Positions 7,810-18,253 of a stretch of 64,000 nucleotides of DNA are shown one piece after another. The translations under genes were made by a program, and so were the position numbers. Location of the stretch: positions 620,001 through 684,000 of the forward strand of contig OW568868.1 in the NCBI GenBank assembly GCA_938743325.2, given 5' to 3'. This DNA comes from Pycnococcus provasolii. Taxonomy: Eukaryota; Chlorophyta; Pseudoscourfieldiophyceae; Pseudoscourfieldiales; Pycnococcaceae. The notes below the pieces were generated by a model that made no database searches, was not told the DNA's origin, and saw only the letters and a program-made list of their open reading frames with translations. The stretch's first letter is position 1. The number at the start of each line of letters is the position of its first letter.

Positions 7810-9060
7810 ATGACGACGACAATGAAGATGAAGCTTAGTACTGCTGGTAGTAGTAGTGCAAGAAGTGGTCTTCGTGGTGGTGGTGGTGGTGGTGGTCTTC
7901 GTCATCGTCATCATCAGTCACAGTGCGATCCCCGGAGTCACAGGAGGGTGAGGGTTCTCACACGTGCCGTCGAGCCGTACGTGCTCGAGAAACTTGCCGC
8001 GGCGAAAACAACCTTCGAGGAACTTCAGCACAAAATGACACTCGAAGAAACACTCAACGACCAAACTGCCCTCGTCTCCGTATCCAAGTCGGCGTCTGAC
8101 CTAGAACCTGTCGTGCGTGCGTACGAAAGATACCTCGAACTTAACGCAGAACTTGCGGACAACCGAGCCATGCTCAAGGAAGAGTCGGACGAAGAAATGA
8201 AAGCCATGATCTCGGAGGAAATTGACGCACTACAAAGCGAGCTTGGCACGTTCGACGAGTCGCTGAAAACCATGCTCCTGCCGAAAGACCCGCTCGACGA
8301 AAAGAACATCATGCTCGAAATTCGTGCCGGAACGGGAGGTGACGAGGCGTCCATCTGGGCAGGGGACCTCGTGCGCATGTTCACCAGATATGGAGAACGC
8401 AACGCGTGGAAGGTCGCCACGGTTACCGCCGCGACGGGGGACTGCGGCGGGTACCGCGAGTGCGTGCTTGAAATCAAGGGCGACGCCGTGTACTCAAAGC
8501 TCAAGTTCGAGGCTGGCGTGCACCGCGTGCAGCGCGTGCCAGCCACGGAGACGGCAGGACGCATTCACACATCAACGGCTACCGTCGCAATCATGCCCGA
8601 GGTGGACGACGTGACGGTCGAAATCAACGACACCGACATTGAGTGCACCTCCGCGCGCAGCGGAGGAGCGGGCGGCCAGAATGTCAACAAGGTGGAGACG
8701 GCGATCGATCTCTTTCACAAGCCGACGGGAATCCGGGTCTTCTGCACGGAGGAGCGAACGCAGGGTCGAAACCGTGATCGCGCATTTCAAATCCTTCGTG
8801 CCAAGCTCTTCCAGATGGAACTCGAAAAGCAGCAGGCGGAAGTGGCGGATGCTCGAAAAAGTCAGATTGGAACGGGAAGTCGAAGCGAGAAGATTCGAAC
8901 GTATAACTACAAGGAGACGCGCTGTTCTGATCACCGCCTGAAGCAGAACTTTGACCTCAACAAGGTTCTCGACGGCGAGCTTGAGCCACTCATCGAAGGA
9001 TGCATCTCAATGGATCAGCAGGAAAAGCTCAAGCTGCTTGCCGAGGAATCGACGTCGTGA
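7810..9060 (+). CDS. prfA: Peptide chain release factor 1, organellar (plastid-type)
   Basis: Class I release factor that ends translation at UAA/UAG in an organelle. It has 416 residues from the ATG at 7810 (MTTTMKMKL). About 50 residues of Ser/Gly/His-rich, basic presequence precede the factor proper at about VEPYVLEKL. The codon-reading tripeptide is PAT at 244-246 (in [16 protein letters not shown]). PAT/PxT marks RF1 and excludes RF2, which carries SPF. The peptidyl-tRNA hydrolysis motif GGQ is at 288-290 ([14 protein letters not shown]), with Asn where bacteria usually have His after GGQ. The C-terminus ([20 protein letters not shown]) is standard. Plastid rather than mitochondrial targeting is inferred from overall resemblance to bacterial RF1 and the presequence. 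A TGTAA motif lies about 27 bases after the stop. Confidence 0.93.
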   Translation: MTTTMKMKLSTAGSSSARSGLRGGGGGGGLRHRHHQSQCDPRSHRRVRVLTRAVEPYVLEKLAAAKTTFEELQHKMTLEETLNDQTALVSVSKSASDLEPVVRAYERYLELNAELADNRAMLKEESDEEMKAMISEEIDALQSELGTFDESLKTMLLPKDPLDEKNIMLEIRAGTGGDEASIWAGDLVRMFTRYGERNAWKVATVTAATGDCGGYRECVLEIKGDAVYSKLKFEAGVHRVQRVPATETAGRIHTSTATVAIMPEVDDVTVEINDTDIECTSARSGGAGGQNVNKVETAIDLFHKPTGIRVFCTEERTQGRNRDRAFQILRAKLFQMELEKQQAEVADARKSQIGTGSRSEKIRTYNYKETRCSDHRLKQNFDLNKVLDGELEPLIEGCISMDQQEKLKLLAEESTS

Positions 9061-9204
9061 GATTCGTAGCGTTTTGGATTCTGTTTTGTAATATGCGTGC
9101 GCATGTGTCGGGCACCCCAAAAAGCAGACTAAGCAAACAGAAAGGTCCAAACGTAACTCTTTAAAAAAAATGTAACTCCAAACCTTGGACGATGAGAAAA
9201 GAGC

Positions 9205-10833
9205 TTATTCATCAGTTGATCGCTTCTCCCATCGCTGCTCTCCGATGAGCCAGACTCCACGCTCCTCCGACTCGAAGTTGCAGTCCTCACCATCGGCACG
9301 GCACAAGTCGTTGCCAAATTCGTCGTCAAGACCACCTGGATCCACGCCAGGCTTGTCGGTGCGTGCGACAGCAGCCACCTCCTCACCAATGAGCGAGATC
9401 CACGTTGATGCGCAGCACACGCCGCTCTCCGGCAGGCCGGCCGAGCTTTGGTAATACTTCAGAGTCTCTTCCGTCTGCATGCCGAAGAACCAGTACTCCA
9501 TGTCATCATCGCCGCAGCTATAGCCAGCGCGGCTCAGGGCAGCCTGCATTTCTCGAACGTCCGGGCCTCCTTCCTCCGGTCGCAGCACGGGGCGAAGCAC
9601 AGTCTCGCTCGCGTATGTGAATCCCAGCGGCTTACCAGGCACTGTGCCATTACCACTCGATCCTTTCGTCGTCGTCGTCGTCGTCGTCGTCGATGGCGGC
9701 GGTGTTGGTGACGAAGAATTTAGTTGATCATCTGTAAACATCACCGAATCACGTCGTGTGGATGACGACGACGAAGGCGTCTCGTAAAGCTCACCTTGGC
9801 CAGTGAGAGGGCCCTTATCCATCGACGGAGGTGGCACGGTGGCGGACGTCGTTGCCACCTCCTCGTCGGCACCGCCGATGGGTGAGGCTGGCTCGGCGGC
9901 GAGCCTATCTGCGAATCCGCTTTCCCTCAGAAGCGCGTTCCACGTATCCACGTCGACGAGACCAGACTCAGACACGCCGTTGCATGCCTGGAAGTAGCGC
10001 AACGCATCCTCCGTGCCTGCCCCGAAGATCATGTCGTCCTCGTCGTCGTCGCCAGCCCAGTAGCCGCACTGTCCAAGCAGGTGGTGGACGAGCGACATAG
10101 TAGCGACGTCGTCACATCCGACGAGCACCGCGGGTTTCTTTTCGACAAGTGCACGCCACGTATCGGGAATAGGTACAGTTTCGGTCGTCGCTTCTGCTCC
10201 GTTGGACGACGCTTGCGTCGTTGAGTCGGCGTCAGGTGTCTGGTACAGTCCTCCCTTTCGTTGGTCTGTCGACGTTGTCTCCGTCGCCGCCACCACCGTT
10301 TCAAACTGCGCGCGCATATCCCACGACGAGTTCTCTATTACCTGCGCCTCATCATCTGCTGACGACGACAGCGCAGCCTTGTCCACATTGTCATAATCAG
10401 TGTTTGTTGTGAATTTGCCCGCCGAGTTCGTTGGAGACGAGTTGTTCTGCGTCGCGACTTCGACGAGCGCCTCTCTGAGCGCCGTGATTTCTTCGAAGAG
10501 TCGTTTTTCTCTCTCGAGAAACGTTTCTCTTTCCAGCGACCACGACGCGCGCGCTTCGTCGTACAGCATGCGTTCTCGCGCGAGGTTCTCCAGAGCTAAA
10601 TGTTCTAAATCTGATGATGATGCTGAGGCCTGTAATCGTGACCCAGATGGGTAGCACCTGTTGAGACGAGAGACCCGTGCTGATACGAGAATCCCCCCTG
10701 GGGCCCTGCTGATGAGACCACCACGCGACAGACCGTGCATGGGAGACCTTGAAGTAGCCACCACCAAAGAAGGACGCATCTGCGGCGGCGGCGGATGAAA
10801 ATGAAAGTGATAATGACGGGGATAGCAGAGCAT
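9205..10833 (-). CDS. Two-domain peptidoglycan-binding-like plastid protein, pTAC5-like
   Basis: The protein has 542 residues from the ATG at 10831-10833; a second ATG at 10779 also leaves a presequence. A transit-peptide-like N-terminus is followed by a short charged coiled coil at about residues 80-120 (SLERETFLEREKRLFEEI). Two peptidoglycan-binding-like (PF01471 type) repeats follow. The first, about 230-300, has LLGQCGYW..., GTEDALRYFQACNGVSESG and VDTWNALL. The second, about 425-490, has MQAALSRAGYSCGDDD and TEETLKYYQSSAGLPESGVC. Acidic, Ser/Thr-rich linkers join them. Coiled coil plus this domain recalls the plant plastid-chromosome protein pTAC5. The DnaJ-like Cys-rich zinc region of pTAC5 is not seen, so this is a family-level guess. 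A cell-wall role is unlikely. A TTAGGG tract lies 50 bases upstream of the ATG. Confidence 0.72.
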   Translation of the reverse strand: MLCYPRHYHFHFHPPPPQMRPSLVVATSRSPMHGLSRGGLISRAPGGILVSARVSRLNRCYPSGSRLQASASSSDLEHLALENLARERMLYDEARASWSLERETFLEREKRLFEEITALREALVEVATQNNSSPTNSAGKFTTNTDYDNVDKAALSSSADDEAQVIENSSWDMRAQFETVVAATETTSTDQRKGGLYQTPDADSTTQASSNGAEATTETVPIPDTWRALVEKKPAVLVGCDDVATMSLVHHLLGQCGYWAGDDDEDDMIFGAGTEDALRYFQACNGVSESGLVDVDTWNALLRESGFADRLAAEPASPIGGADEEVATTSATVPPPSMDKGPLTGQGELYETPSSSSSTRRDSVMFTDDQLNSSSPTPPPSTTTTTTTTKGSSGNGTVPGKPLGFTYASETVLRPVLRPEEGGPDVREMQAALSRAGYSCGDDDMEYWFFGMQTEETLKYYQSSAGLPESGVCCASTWISLIGEEVAAVARTDKPGVDPGGLDDEFGNDLCRADGEDCNFESEERGVWLIGEQRWEKRSTDE

Positions 10834-10881
10834 CGGGGTGTGTGTGGCTGGAACGAACGCGGAACGGGGAATCGGGATTCG

Positions 10882-10899
10882 GTTAGGGTTAGGGTTAGG
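10882..10899 (+). promoter_or_regulatory. TTAGGG tract upstream of the pTAC5-like gene
   Basis: GTTAGGGTTAGGGTTAGG on the plus strand, about 50 bases before the ATG of the minus-strand gene that starts at 10833. Confidence 0.45.
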
Positions 10900-11292
10900 A
10901 GTTCGGGTTCCGGGTTCCGGAGGGGCAGGTTCGGTGATTGCCTCTCTGACCGCCTGTGATTTTGACCGCCTGTCAGTTGTTGTAGGGTACTTATTTTGTG
11001 TGTTGACGGTGTTGTGCTATTTGTGTACGGTACCCTAGTACTACGTGTTATGGAGGACACTTCTTGCGTTAGAACTTTCGTGTCATCTTCATCTCATCTA
11101 CCTGTATCTTACCCGTGGTTTGCAACAACTACTGTATCCTTATGGGTAGTATGTACTACCTTAAATTTTAGGGCCGCATAACTGTAGTCTATGAAGACAA
11201 TCGAGAAGAAGGTACTTCCTAGACCAGCTCGTCGTCGTTTGCGCATGGTTGTTGTCAAACTTAAAAAAATCATCCTTCTCACTATTTAAGAG
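10900..11292. other. Intergenic between two minus-strand genes
   Basis: AT-richer than the coding DNA on both sides. It holds GTACT/AGTAC-type motifs and one TAGTCTA motif near 11184. I see no gene in it. Confidence 0.5.
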
Positions 11293-14200
11293 TTAAGACC
11301 CGCCCTGCTCTCTTTTCTGCCCATGATGAGGTGGTTGTTGTTGACCCGCTCCTCCCTTTTCATTGCTCTCCTTCTCGCCGACGTCTTCATCGCCGGGAAA
11401 TGCGATGTTCGGCATGTCGATGACGAATCGGTCGTACTCAGGGTCGAAGTGTACCACCACCGCAGCAGCATCATCAACACGCACACCACCGCCATCCTCA
11501 CCATTATCCGACGGCGCAGTCTGGTAAGATGACGCGCGGCTCTCTGGAGAAGATTTCAGCGGCATGTCCTCCATCAGCCCGTTGTCAACAACCACGAAAG
11601 CCTCGCGTTCAGCATCGCCTCGACTTTCGGCCGTTGACTCCTTATTTTCCCCCTTCGCCTCTTCCTCCTGAACTGCGATGATTGGATCGAACATGCCTGC
11701 TGACGATTGCGACGGCGATCCCCCACCATTCGTTGGTGCATACTCGGACGTCACAACAACCTTCTCCTCCTCCACATCTTCCCTGATTGTGTCCATCTTC
11801 CCCTCTTCTTTCTCAGCATCCACATCTTCCCTGATTGGTTCCATCTTCCCCTCTTCTTTCTCAGCATCCACAGCATCCTCGCTCTCGCCCATCTTCCCCT
11901 CTTCTTTCTCAGCATCCACAGCAGCCTCCTCGCTCTCCTTCCTCGCCTGTTTCTGCAAATGGTGATGTTTTGATGCGATCCACAGCATATTGCATGCCAC
12001 ATAAAGCTCATGCATCACAATCAGACCAAGCCCCATGAACTGAATCATCATTGCCCAGTTCGCCTTGCCCGTCTCATTATAGTCACCTCGCTGAAAGTAC
12101 GAGTAAAGCAAGCCAAAACCCACGGATAGCAGCACGGCGCATCCCATGTGTGCTACGTTAGAAAGCTTGCTCTGCATTGGCTGCGTTGCAAGCAAAATAC
12201 CAGCCTCAGCCGCAAACGCGATGCATGCTATGAGCGCTCCCACAGACCGGGATTCACTTGACGCACCTACCGCGCCGCCGACGGCGCATGCAATAGAAGC
12301 CACGAAGCTCAGTGCGAGCGCAATGGGAACGGTGTAGATGAAAAATCGTGGGATTCGGCTCTCGATTTGGTCGTGGATTGAACTGTTCAAATGAGGTTTG
12401 CTGCGAGGTCCGCGAAGCTGAGATAGCACGGCGCCGAAACGAAGCACAAATTCCGCATGCGCGCTGTCCTTGGCATGCCACCCTTTGAAACTGCCACCCT
12501 GCACGAAAGTGGCACGCTGGCGAATCTCGTGAGATGCGTGCCAATTTAGAACAATTGCACCGACAACCACCATCGACGCGACGACTGACGCGATGATACC
12601 GCCAGCACTCGTCTCGCCGTGTTTGTGCGCATCTGCGCCGTACGACACAACGGCAAGCGTGCATGGTATCATCGAGATTGTGAGCACAGCCATTTCAACG
12701 CGAGGGAAAAAAACAACCGCCGGCTGTCTCACATCTGCATCCACAGGCCGAGCCTCGCCTTCGTTATCGTCATCTCCGAAGAGCCAGGAAGGGAGCCGAG
12801 CAGCCGCGGTGACAGTTGACTTCACCCTTGAGAAGTTGAAGGTGTCCGCAAGCGAAGAGGATGCGCGCTGCAACTTATTCATCTTCCTGCGCTTTCGCGC
12901 CTCAACGTGGTCAAAGTTGCGCCATTCAGCCTCAAAGATAAGTGCATATCGCAAGGTGAATCCAATGGCATAAGCCACAAATGCCCAGAACAAGCATCGG
13001 TACAGCAACCTATCAGCATCGTACGATCCTCTCTCACCACTCTCAGGTGCGTTCTCGTCAGCCAACACGGCGAAAAGAAGCTTGTGGTACGCGCTGCTCT
13101 CCCATGTGCCCACGCGCTCATCATCTTCGCCAAGCAGAACCCGACGCGTCGTCGTCGTCGACGACGACGTCCCAAGTGATCTGAAGAGCCACGCAGCCGC
13201 AGCCATCGCTTGCAGCTTCGTGGCGAGCTGTACTGGCCTGCCGCCAGAGACTTGGCCGGAGCTGAAGGAGGCAGTCATCTCGACGTACCAAGCACCTGTC
13301 AACGTCAGCGCCGCTGCGCTAGACGCAGTGACCACCGTGATGGCGGCAGCCCTTGAATACTCGAGCTCTTCTTTCGATGATATTGGGGGTGCATTCGGAG
13401 GCGGCGATGGAGGGGGAGGGGGTGGGGGTGGCATGGGAGGTGCGGGAGGCGGGGGAGACGCTGGTGCGCGAGGAGGTCGAGGAGGTGGGCTTGGGGGAGG
13501 AGGTGGCGACGGTGGTGGCGGCGGAGGACTCGGTGGTGGCGGCGAGCAGTCCCCTCGTGCAATGCACTCGTCGGGTGGAGGTGGCGGCGACGGCACTGGT
13601 GGCGGTGGCGGCACTGGTGGCGGTGGGCTTGGTGGAGGTGGCGACGGCGGAAACGGTGGTGGTGGTGGCGGCACTGGTGGTGGAGAGCAATTACCCTCTG
13701 AAACGCACGGATTCGGCGGCGGTGGATTCGGCGCCGGGGGGCTCGGGGGAGGCGGGCTCGGCGGCGGCGGGCTCGGCGGCGGACTTGGCGGCGGAACCGG
13801 CGGCGGCGGGCTCGGCGGCGGACTTGGCGGCGGCGGCGGCGGTGGTGGCGACGGAGGTGGAGGTGGCGGCGGGCTTGGGGGAGGCGGACTCGGCGGCGGG
13901 GGGGGGCACGTGTTGTCCATAACGCATGGGCTTGGCGGTGGACTGGGAGGAGGTGGGGGTGGAGGTGGTGACGGCGGTGGTGATGGTGGCGGTGGTGATG
14001 GTGGTGGCGGCGGTGGCGGCGGTGGTGGCGAGGGTGGTGGAGGAGGAGGACTTGGCGGCGGCGGTGGCGGAACGCCATTGGCGACAAGGATTGACGAGAA
14101 GCCGCCCATCTCGAAGCCCACGACAGATGCCTCTGTATTAACCCGTGTTCCCTCAAGCGGAACAGACCCGTATCCACACATCAGACAAGACACGGATGTC

Positions 14201-15055
14201 GATACGGCCGAGCCTCGGACATAGACATTGTTGCCAGCCGTATCGGCGTAGTTGCTCGTAAAATTCGTGGATATGATGTCCGCATGTTCTGACTCCTCGA
14301 TGTAAACTGCACCTCCGTGATATGAAATGCCTGGAGAGGCGGGCGAGTCATTGCAAGGCGCGCGATTGGACCCTATCGTGGAATTGATGATCGAGATCGC
14401 TGTCACCTGCTGTACATGAATCACGCCGCCATCAAGTGTAGCGCAATTGCTATCGAGTGATGACTCATGGATAGCCAGCAACGGCGAATTGTTCGCAGCT
14501 ATAGCGCCACCCTCCGTGCCTCGATTGCTTGTAAAATTGCATCCCGAGATTGTGCAATGGCCGCCACTTCTGTAGATGCCAAGTGCTCCACCGTTGCCTG
14601 CGGTATTGCTCACAAATGAGCACTCGTTGAATGTCGTATCTCCGCCATTCTCAGCCATCAGAACGGAGCCTCCCATTTCGCTTGTGGCAGCAGGTAAGTT
14701 CTGCCTTCTTGCTTTGATTTCGGCAAGCCCAGCGCTGTTCATACATCCTCCCTCGAAAGATAGGTGAACGAATTCGACACCTTTCATCACGAATGGTGGA
14801 GGCGGGGGAGGTGGGGGAGGAGGGCTGGGTGGCGGAGGGGGCGGGCTCGGTGGTGGGGGTGGGCTGGGCGGTGGGCTTGGAGGGGGAGATGGTGGTGGGC
14901 TTGGAGGGGGGGATGGCGGTGGTGATGGAGGTGGTGATGGAGGTGGTGAAGGTGGAGGAGATGGAGGTGGAGATGGAGGTGGCGATGGCGGTGGCGGTGG
15001 CGGTGGCGGTGGTGCGGGTGGTGCTGGCGGTGGTGGAGGGTTTGGAGGTAGTGGC

Positions 15056-15099
<44 letters not shown>

Positions 15100-16957
15100 C
15101 GGCGGTGGTTCCAATTCCACGAACGGTAGATTGTCTCCCATATCTCCCGCGTTAGCGCCTCTATCTGTCGTATCTTCGTAGCCGAGCATCCCAAGGAAGT
15201 TGCCGCCCCAGCATTTTACACGTCCATTATTCAGGAGAGCACACGTATGCTGCTGACCCATCGTGACTTTTACTGCGTAGACACCAGCTCCAAGATCTAT
15301 GGCTGGCAGATTGTCACCCATCGACCCCGCAGATGTTCCATACCAAGTAGAGCTTCCCTGGCCTAATCGACCGTTCCCTCCTTGCCCCCAGCATTTGAGA
15401 TCGTCATTGTCCAGGATGGCGCACGTGTGTACTGCGCGAGGGTGCGAAACGATGGACTTCGCCGTGCGACCCGTGCCGAGATTGACGTAAGGCAGAGATG
15501 CAACATCTGCAGGCACGCCTGGAGATGATGGTTGCCTGACACTGCCGTTTTCCATTCCGAGATTTCCGTTAGCTCCACTCCCCCAACACTTCACCTGATC
15601 GTTGTCGAGAATTGCGCACGCAAACTCGATGCCAACTGTGATGGACTTTGCCGTTCGACCCGTGCCCAGATCAATCACGGCCAGGTTGTCGCCCATCTCG
15701 TTTGCATTATCGCCAACATCTTGAGTGTGGTCGATGTGCGCGACGAGACCCCGGCCCCAGCACTTCACCTGATCGGTGTTCAGAATGGCGCACGCCTCCT
15801 CGTCGCCGGCGGCGACGTACTTCGCCGTAAGGCCGGTGCCGAGGTCGATCGCGGGAAGATTATCGCCCATCTCGTTCGCACCATCGCCGCGCCTGTTCGT
15901 GTCACCTTGTCCGAGCTGGCCGATATTATTTTCGCCCCAGCACTTCACGGTCGAGTCGTCGAGCAGCGCGCACGTGAAGTACTTGCCGGCGGACACCTGG
16001 GTGGCTGTTCGTCCCGTGCCAAGGTCAATTGCGGGTAGGTTGTCGCCCATCTGATTTGCCGCACCACCGCGGTCAGCAGTGTCGCCTTGTCCAAGCTGAC
16101 CTTCCGCGTTACGACCCCAGCACTTGACCGAGGCGTCGTCTAGCAACGCACACGTGTGGCTGTGCCCGAGGCTCATGCTCTGCACGGTGCGACCAGTTCC
16201 CACGTTCACGGCTTCCATGAAAGCGCCCATCGTGCTCACGGCGTGTCCGTGCTGGTTATTAGTTTCCGCGCCAAGCCGGCCGTTCCACTCACGGCCCCAG
16301 CACTTCACCTCGTTGTCATCCATGACCACGCAGTTGTGTAACTCGCCACTGTACAGCTGAACGGCGAGGTTTGGTGTATACAGCAGCTGGCGTCGGTGTT
16401 TTTGTTGGCGCCGCTTCTGTTTCACCGCTGCAAGCGTTGCGACGGTGAAATGACGACGCGGAGACGAGCACTGCGCGTCCATTTTACAGGTACCCTCGGG
16501 CATGTCAGCGAGGTTGGAGGGGAGACACGCCCCCACAACGCGCACTGGGCGCTTGATACGAATGCCGTCTACCAGCTCGCCATTGAGACTCGACGGCCAG
16601 ACGATGTTCTGTTGTTTTGGTGTTTGGTATGGAATGTGGTGAGTGAGAAGGTGATCGGGACGTTGGCACGTGAAGAGCAACACGCAGAGGAGTGCGTACG
16701 CTTGTGATGAAGATTGTGTGCGGCAGTCCGTCAGCGTCTTCGACGTCGTGCAAGGCGTCGCGCAGTTCCTGGTACGTCGCCACTCCCATCGAGCCCACAG
16801 GAAACGGCGGTTGGTCCGTTGCGGCGTACGCCCCACCACGAGGAGTCGAGCAGAGCGCGAGTGCAACAAGTGCGGCAAGCAAGTGCGGCACGAATTTGGC
16901 ACCGCCATACATCGTTCTCATCATCCTACGTAGTAGTAGTTTGTGAACCTTCCTCAA
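11293..16957 (-). CDS. Secreted/multipass protein: RCC1-like propeller, beta-helix, Pro-rich stalks
   Basis: Two exons: 16924-16700 and 16608-11293. The 91-base phase-0 intron has donor AGC|GTACGC and acceptor ACAACAG|AAC. The product has 1,846 residues from the ATG at 16922-16924; an in-frame TTG exists at 16957. Order of parts: signal peptide (VPHLLAALVALALCS); a small N-terminal domain that resumes after the intron as GELVDGIRIKRPVRVVGAC; seven RCC1-like repeats (~160-570) with the pattern CA(I/L)L-(D/N)-KCWG; a Pro stalk; a right-handed beta-helix of the polymorphic-outer-membrane type (~680-915, GGA and SNxA motifs); a long SPPP stalk (~918-1158); several membrane segments (~1165-1610); and an acidic cytoplasmic tail with VDAEKEEGKM repeats. 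Two Cys per blade suggest secreted, disulphide-bonded blades. The whole looks like a cell-surface receptor or matrix protein. Its function is unknown. Confidence 0.82.
11794..11935 (-). repeat. 48-bp in-frame coding repeat (VDAEKEEGKM units)
   Basis: CATCTTCCCCTCTTCTTTCT begins at 11794, 11842 and 11890, an exact 48-base period (16 codons). It encodes the acidic tail repeats of the large surface protein. Because the period is a multiple of three, other frames stay open too, giving spurious ORFs. Confidence 0.9.
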
Positions 16958-18253
16958 AGCTTACGTCCTGAAGTTCCTGAACTGTCTGTTAACACAGCTG
17001 AAGTGAACTTTCTAAGCAAAACGCAGAAGAAGCAAACGCCGTTGTGGCGACAAGACACACGCACACAAGGGCTGAACGGCACGACGACACGCACAACTAT
17101 CGACAGTACAGGTGGCACCGGTGTCTTAACAGCAATACGCAGCACGCAGCACGCAGCACGCAGTCGACGAACACACCACACCAGTGAACTAACTAATATG
17201 ATAGGAGTTGTTGCAAACTTAAGTTACTTGCACACACACGCCGGTCTGCCGGTTTCACGTGACACTTTATTTGGTGGGTAGGGGATACCACAAATATCAC
17301 ACCGGAGGAGTGCATTTTCCCTCCTCCTTCCTCAAACGCAGTGATGGGTCTCGTCTGGTTCGCGTGATGGCACACTCAAGTTCGTTACGATAAAATTAAT
17401 GAGGCATCGCGTGATCACTCGAGGGCATCACGAAGCTCAGGCTTCGGAGGATGGCCTTAAGGACTTCGAAGTTCCCAGGGAGATTTCGAAGAGAGGTATG
17501 TAGGCGCCACATACACAGCCAGGCTGTTTGTTGCATGCCCCTTGCGCCATTCCCATTATACTTACCGTAGTCTACTATTGCGTCCGGCGTTTATTTATCC
17601 GTCGAGAGCTCACGCGAGACACACTCGAGACACACTACTCGAGACACACTACTCGAGACACACTCGAGACACACTACTCGAGACAATACAATATAAAACG
17701 CCTTAATGGGATCATAACACCTTATTTTTTTTAAAGAGGAGAGAAGGGCTGAAAAAGGGAAATGATCGGGCTTGATGCGTTGATGAAGGGCCAACTAGTT
17801 GTACTAAAGGTTTACCGTACAGGCAGTGAGAGGAGGCTTCGAAGGGCCATCTACGTATAACGTATGTAGGGTACCCGGACACCCTTTTTCGTCCTTTTTA
17901 GGGACTTCTTTCAGCGCACATCAATCCGTCCCTCGGAGGCTCATCACCACCCCCCTGCGGCCTTAAGAAACCCTGCCTTAAGGCCTTAAGGGACCGCTTG
18001 ATTTCCGGCCTTAAGCCTTGCTTATTCTTTGCTTAGGCCGCCTTTTTTCGCTTACTTATTATCGTAGTACTTGTGTACCAGGACCGGTTAAGCTTAAGCT
18101 TCGGTTAAGCTTAAGCTGTGAACAGGTTTCGCTCCTCTTCGAATCAGAAGCGAATCATTCCCTGACGAGATAGAGTTTTGATTCGTACAAGAATCAAGTA
18201 AGTTACCTCTTCGTTTGTTTTTGTTTTTTGGTAAAAAGTACAAGCACCTGGGC
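16958..18253. other. Intergenic, divergent promoter region with tandem repeats
   Basis: No gene seen. A tandem array of TCGAGACACACTAC-like units runs 17614-17686. CCTTAAGG-type palindromes cluster at 17950-18030. A 16-base unit CGGTTAAGCTTAAGCT is duplicated at 18085-18100 and 18102-18117. It lies between the surface-protein gene (minus) and the EF-hand gene (plus). Confidence 0.6.

Noticed and set aside
9205-10833. Peptidoglycan hydrolase or phage endolysin
   Set aside because: There is no catalytic domain, a plastid-like presequence is present, and codon use matches neighbouring nuclear genes.
13082-14224. 380-codon Gly-rich frame on the plus strand
   Set aside because: It is the antisense of the SPPP stalk. 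Pro codons read as Gly on the other strand, and the minus frame has coherent domains on both sides.
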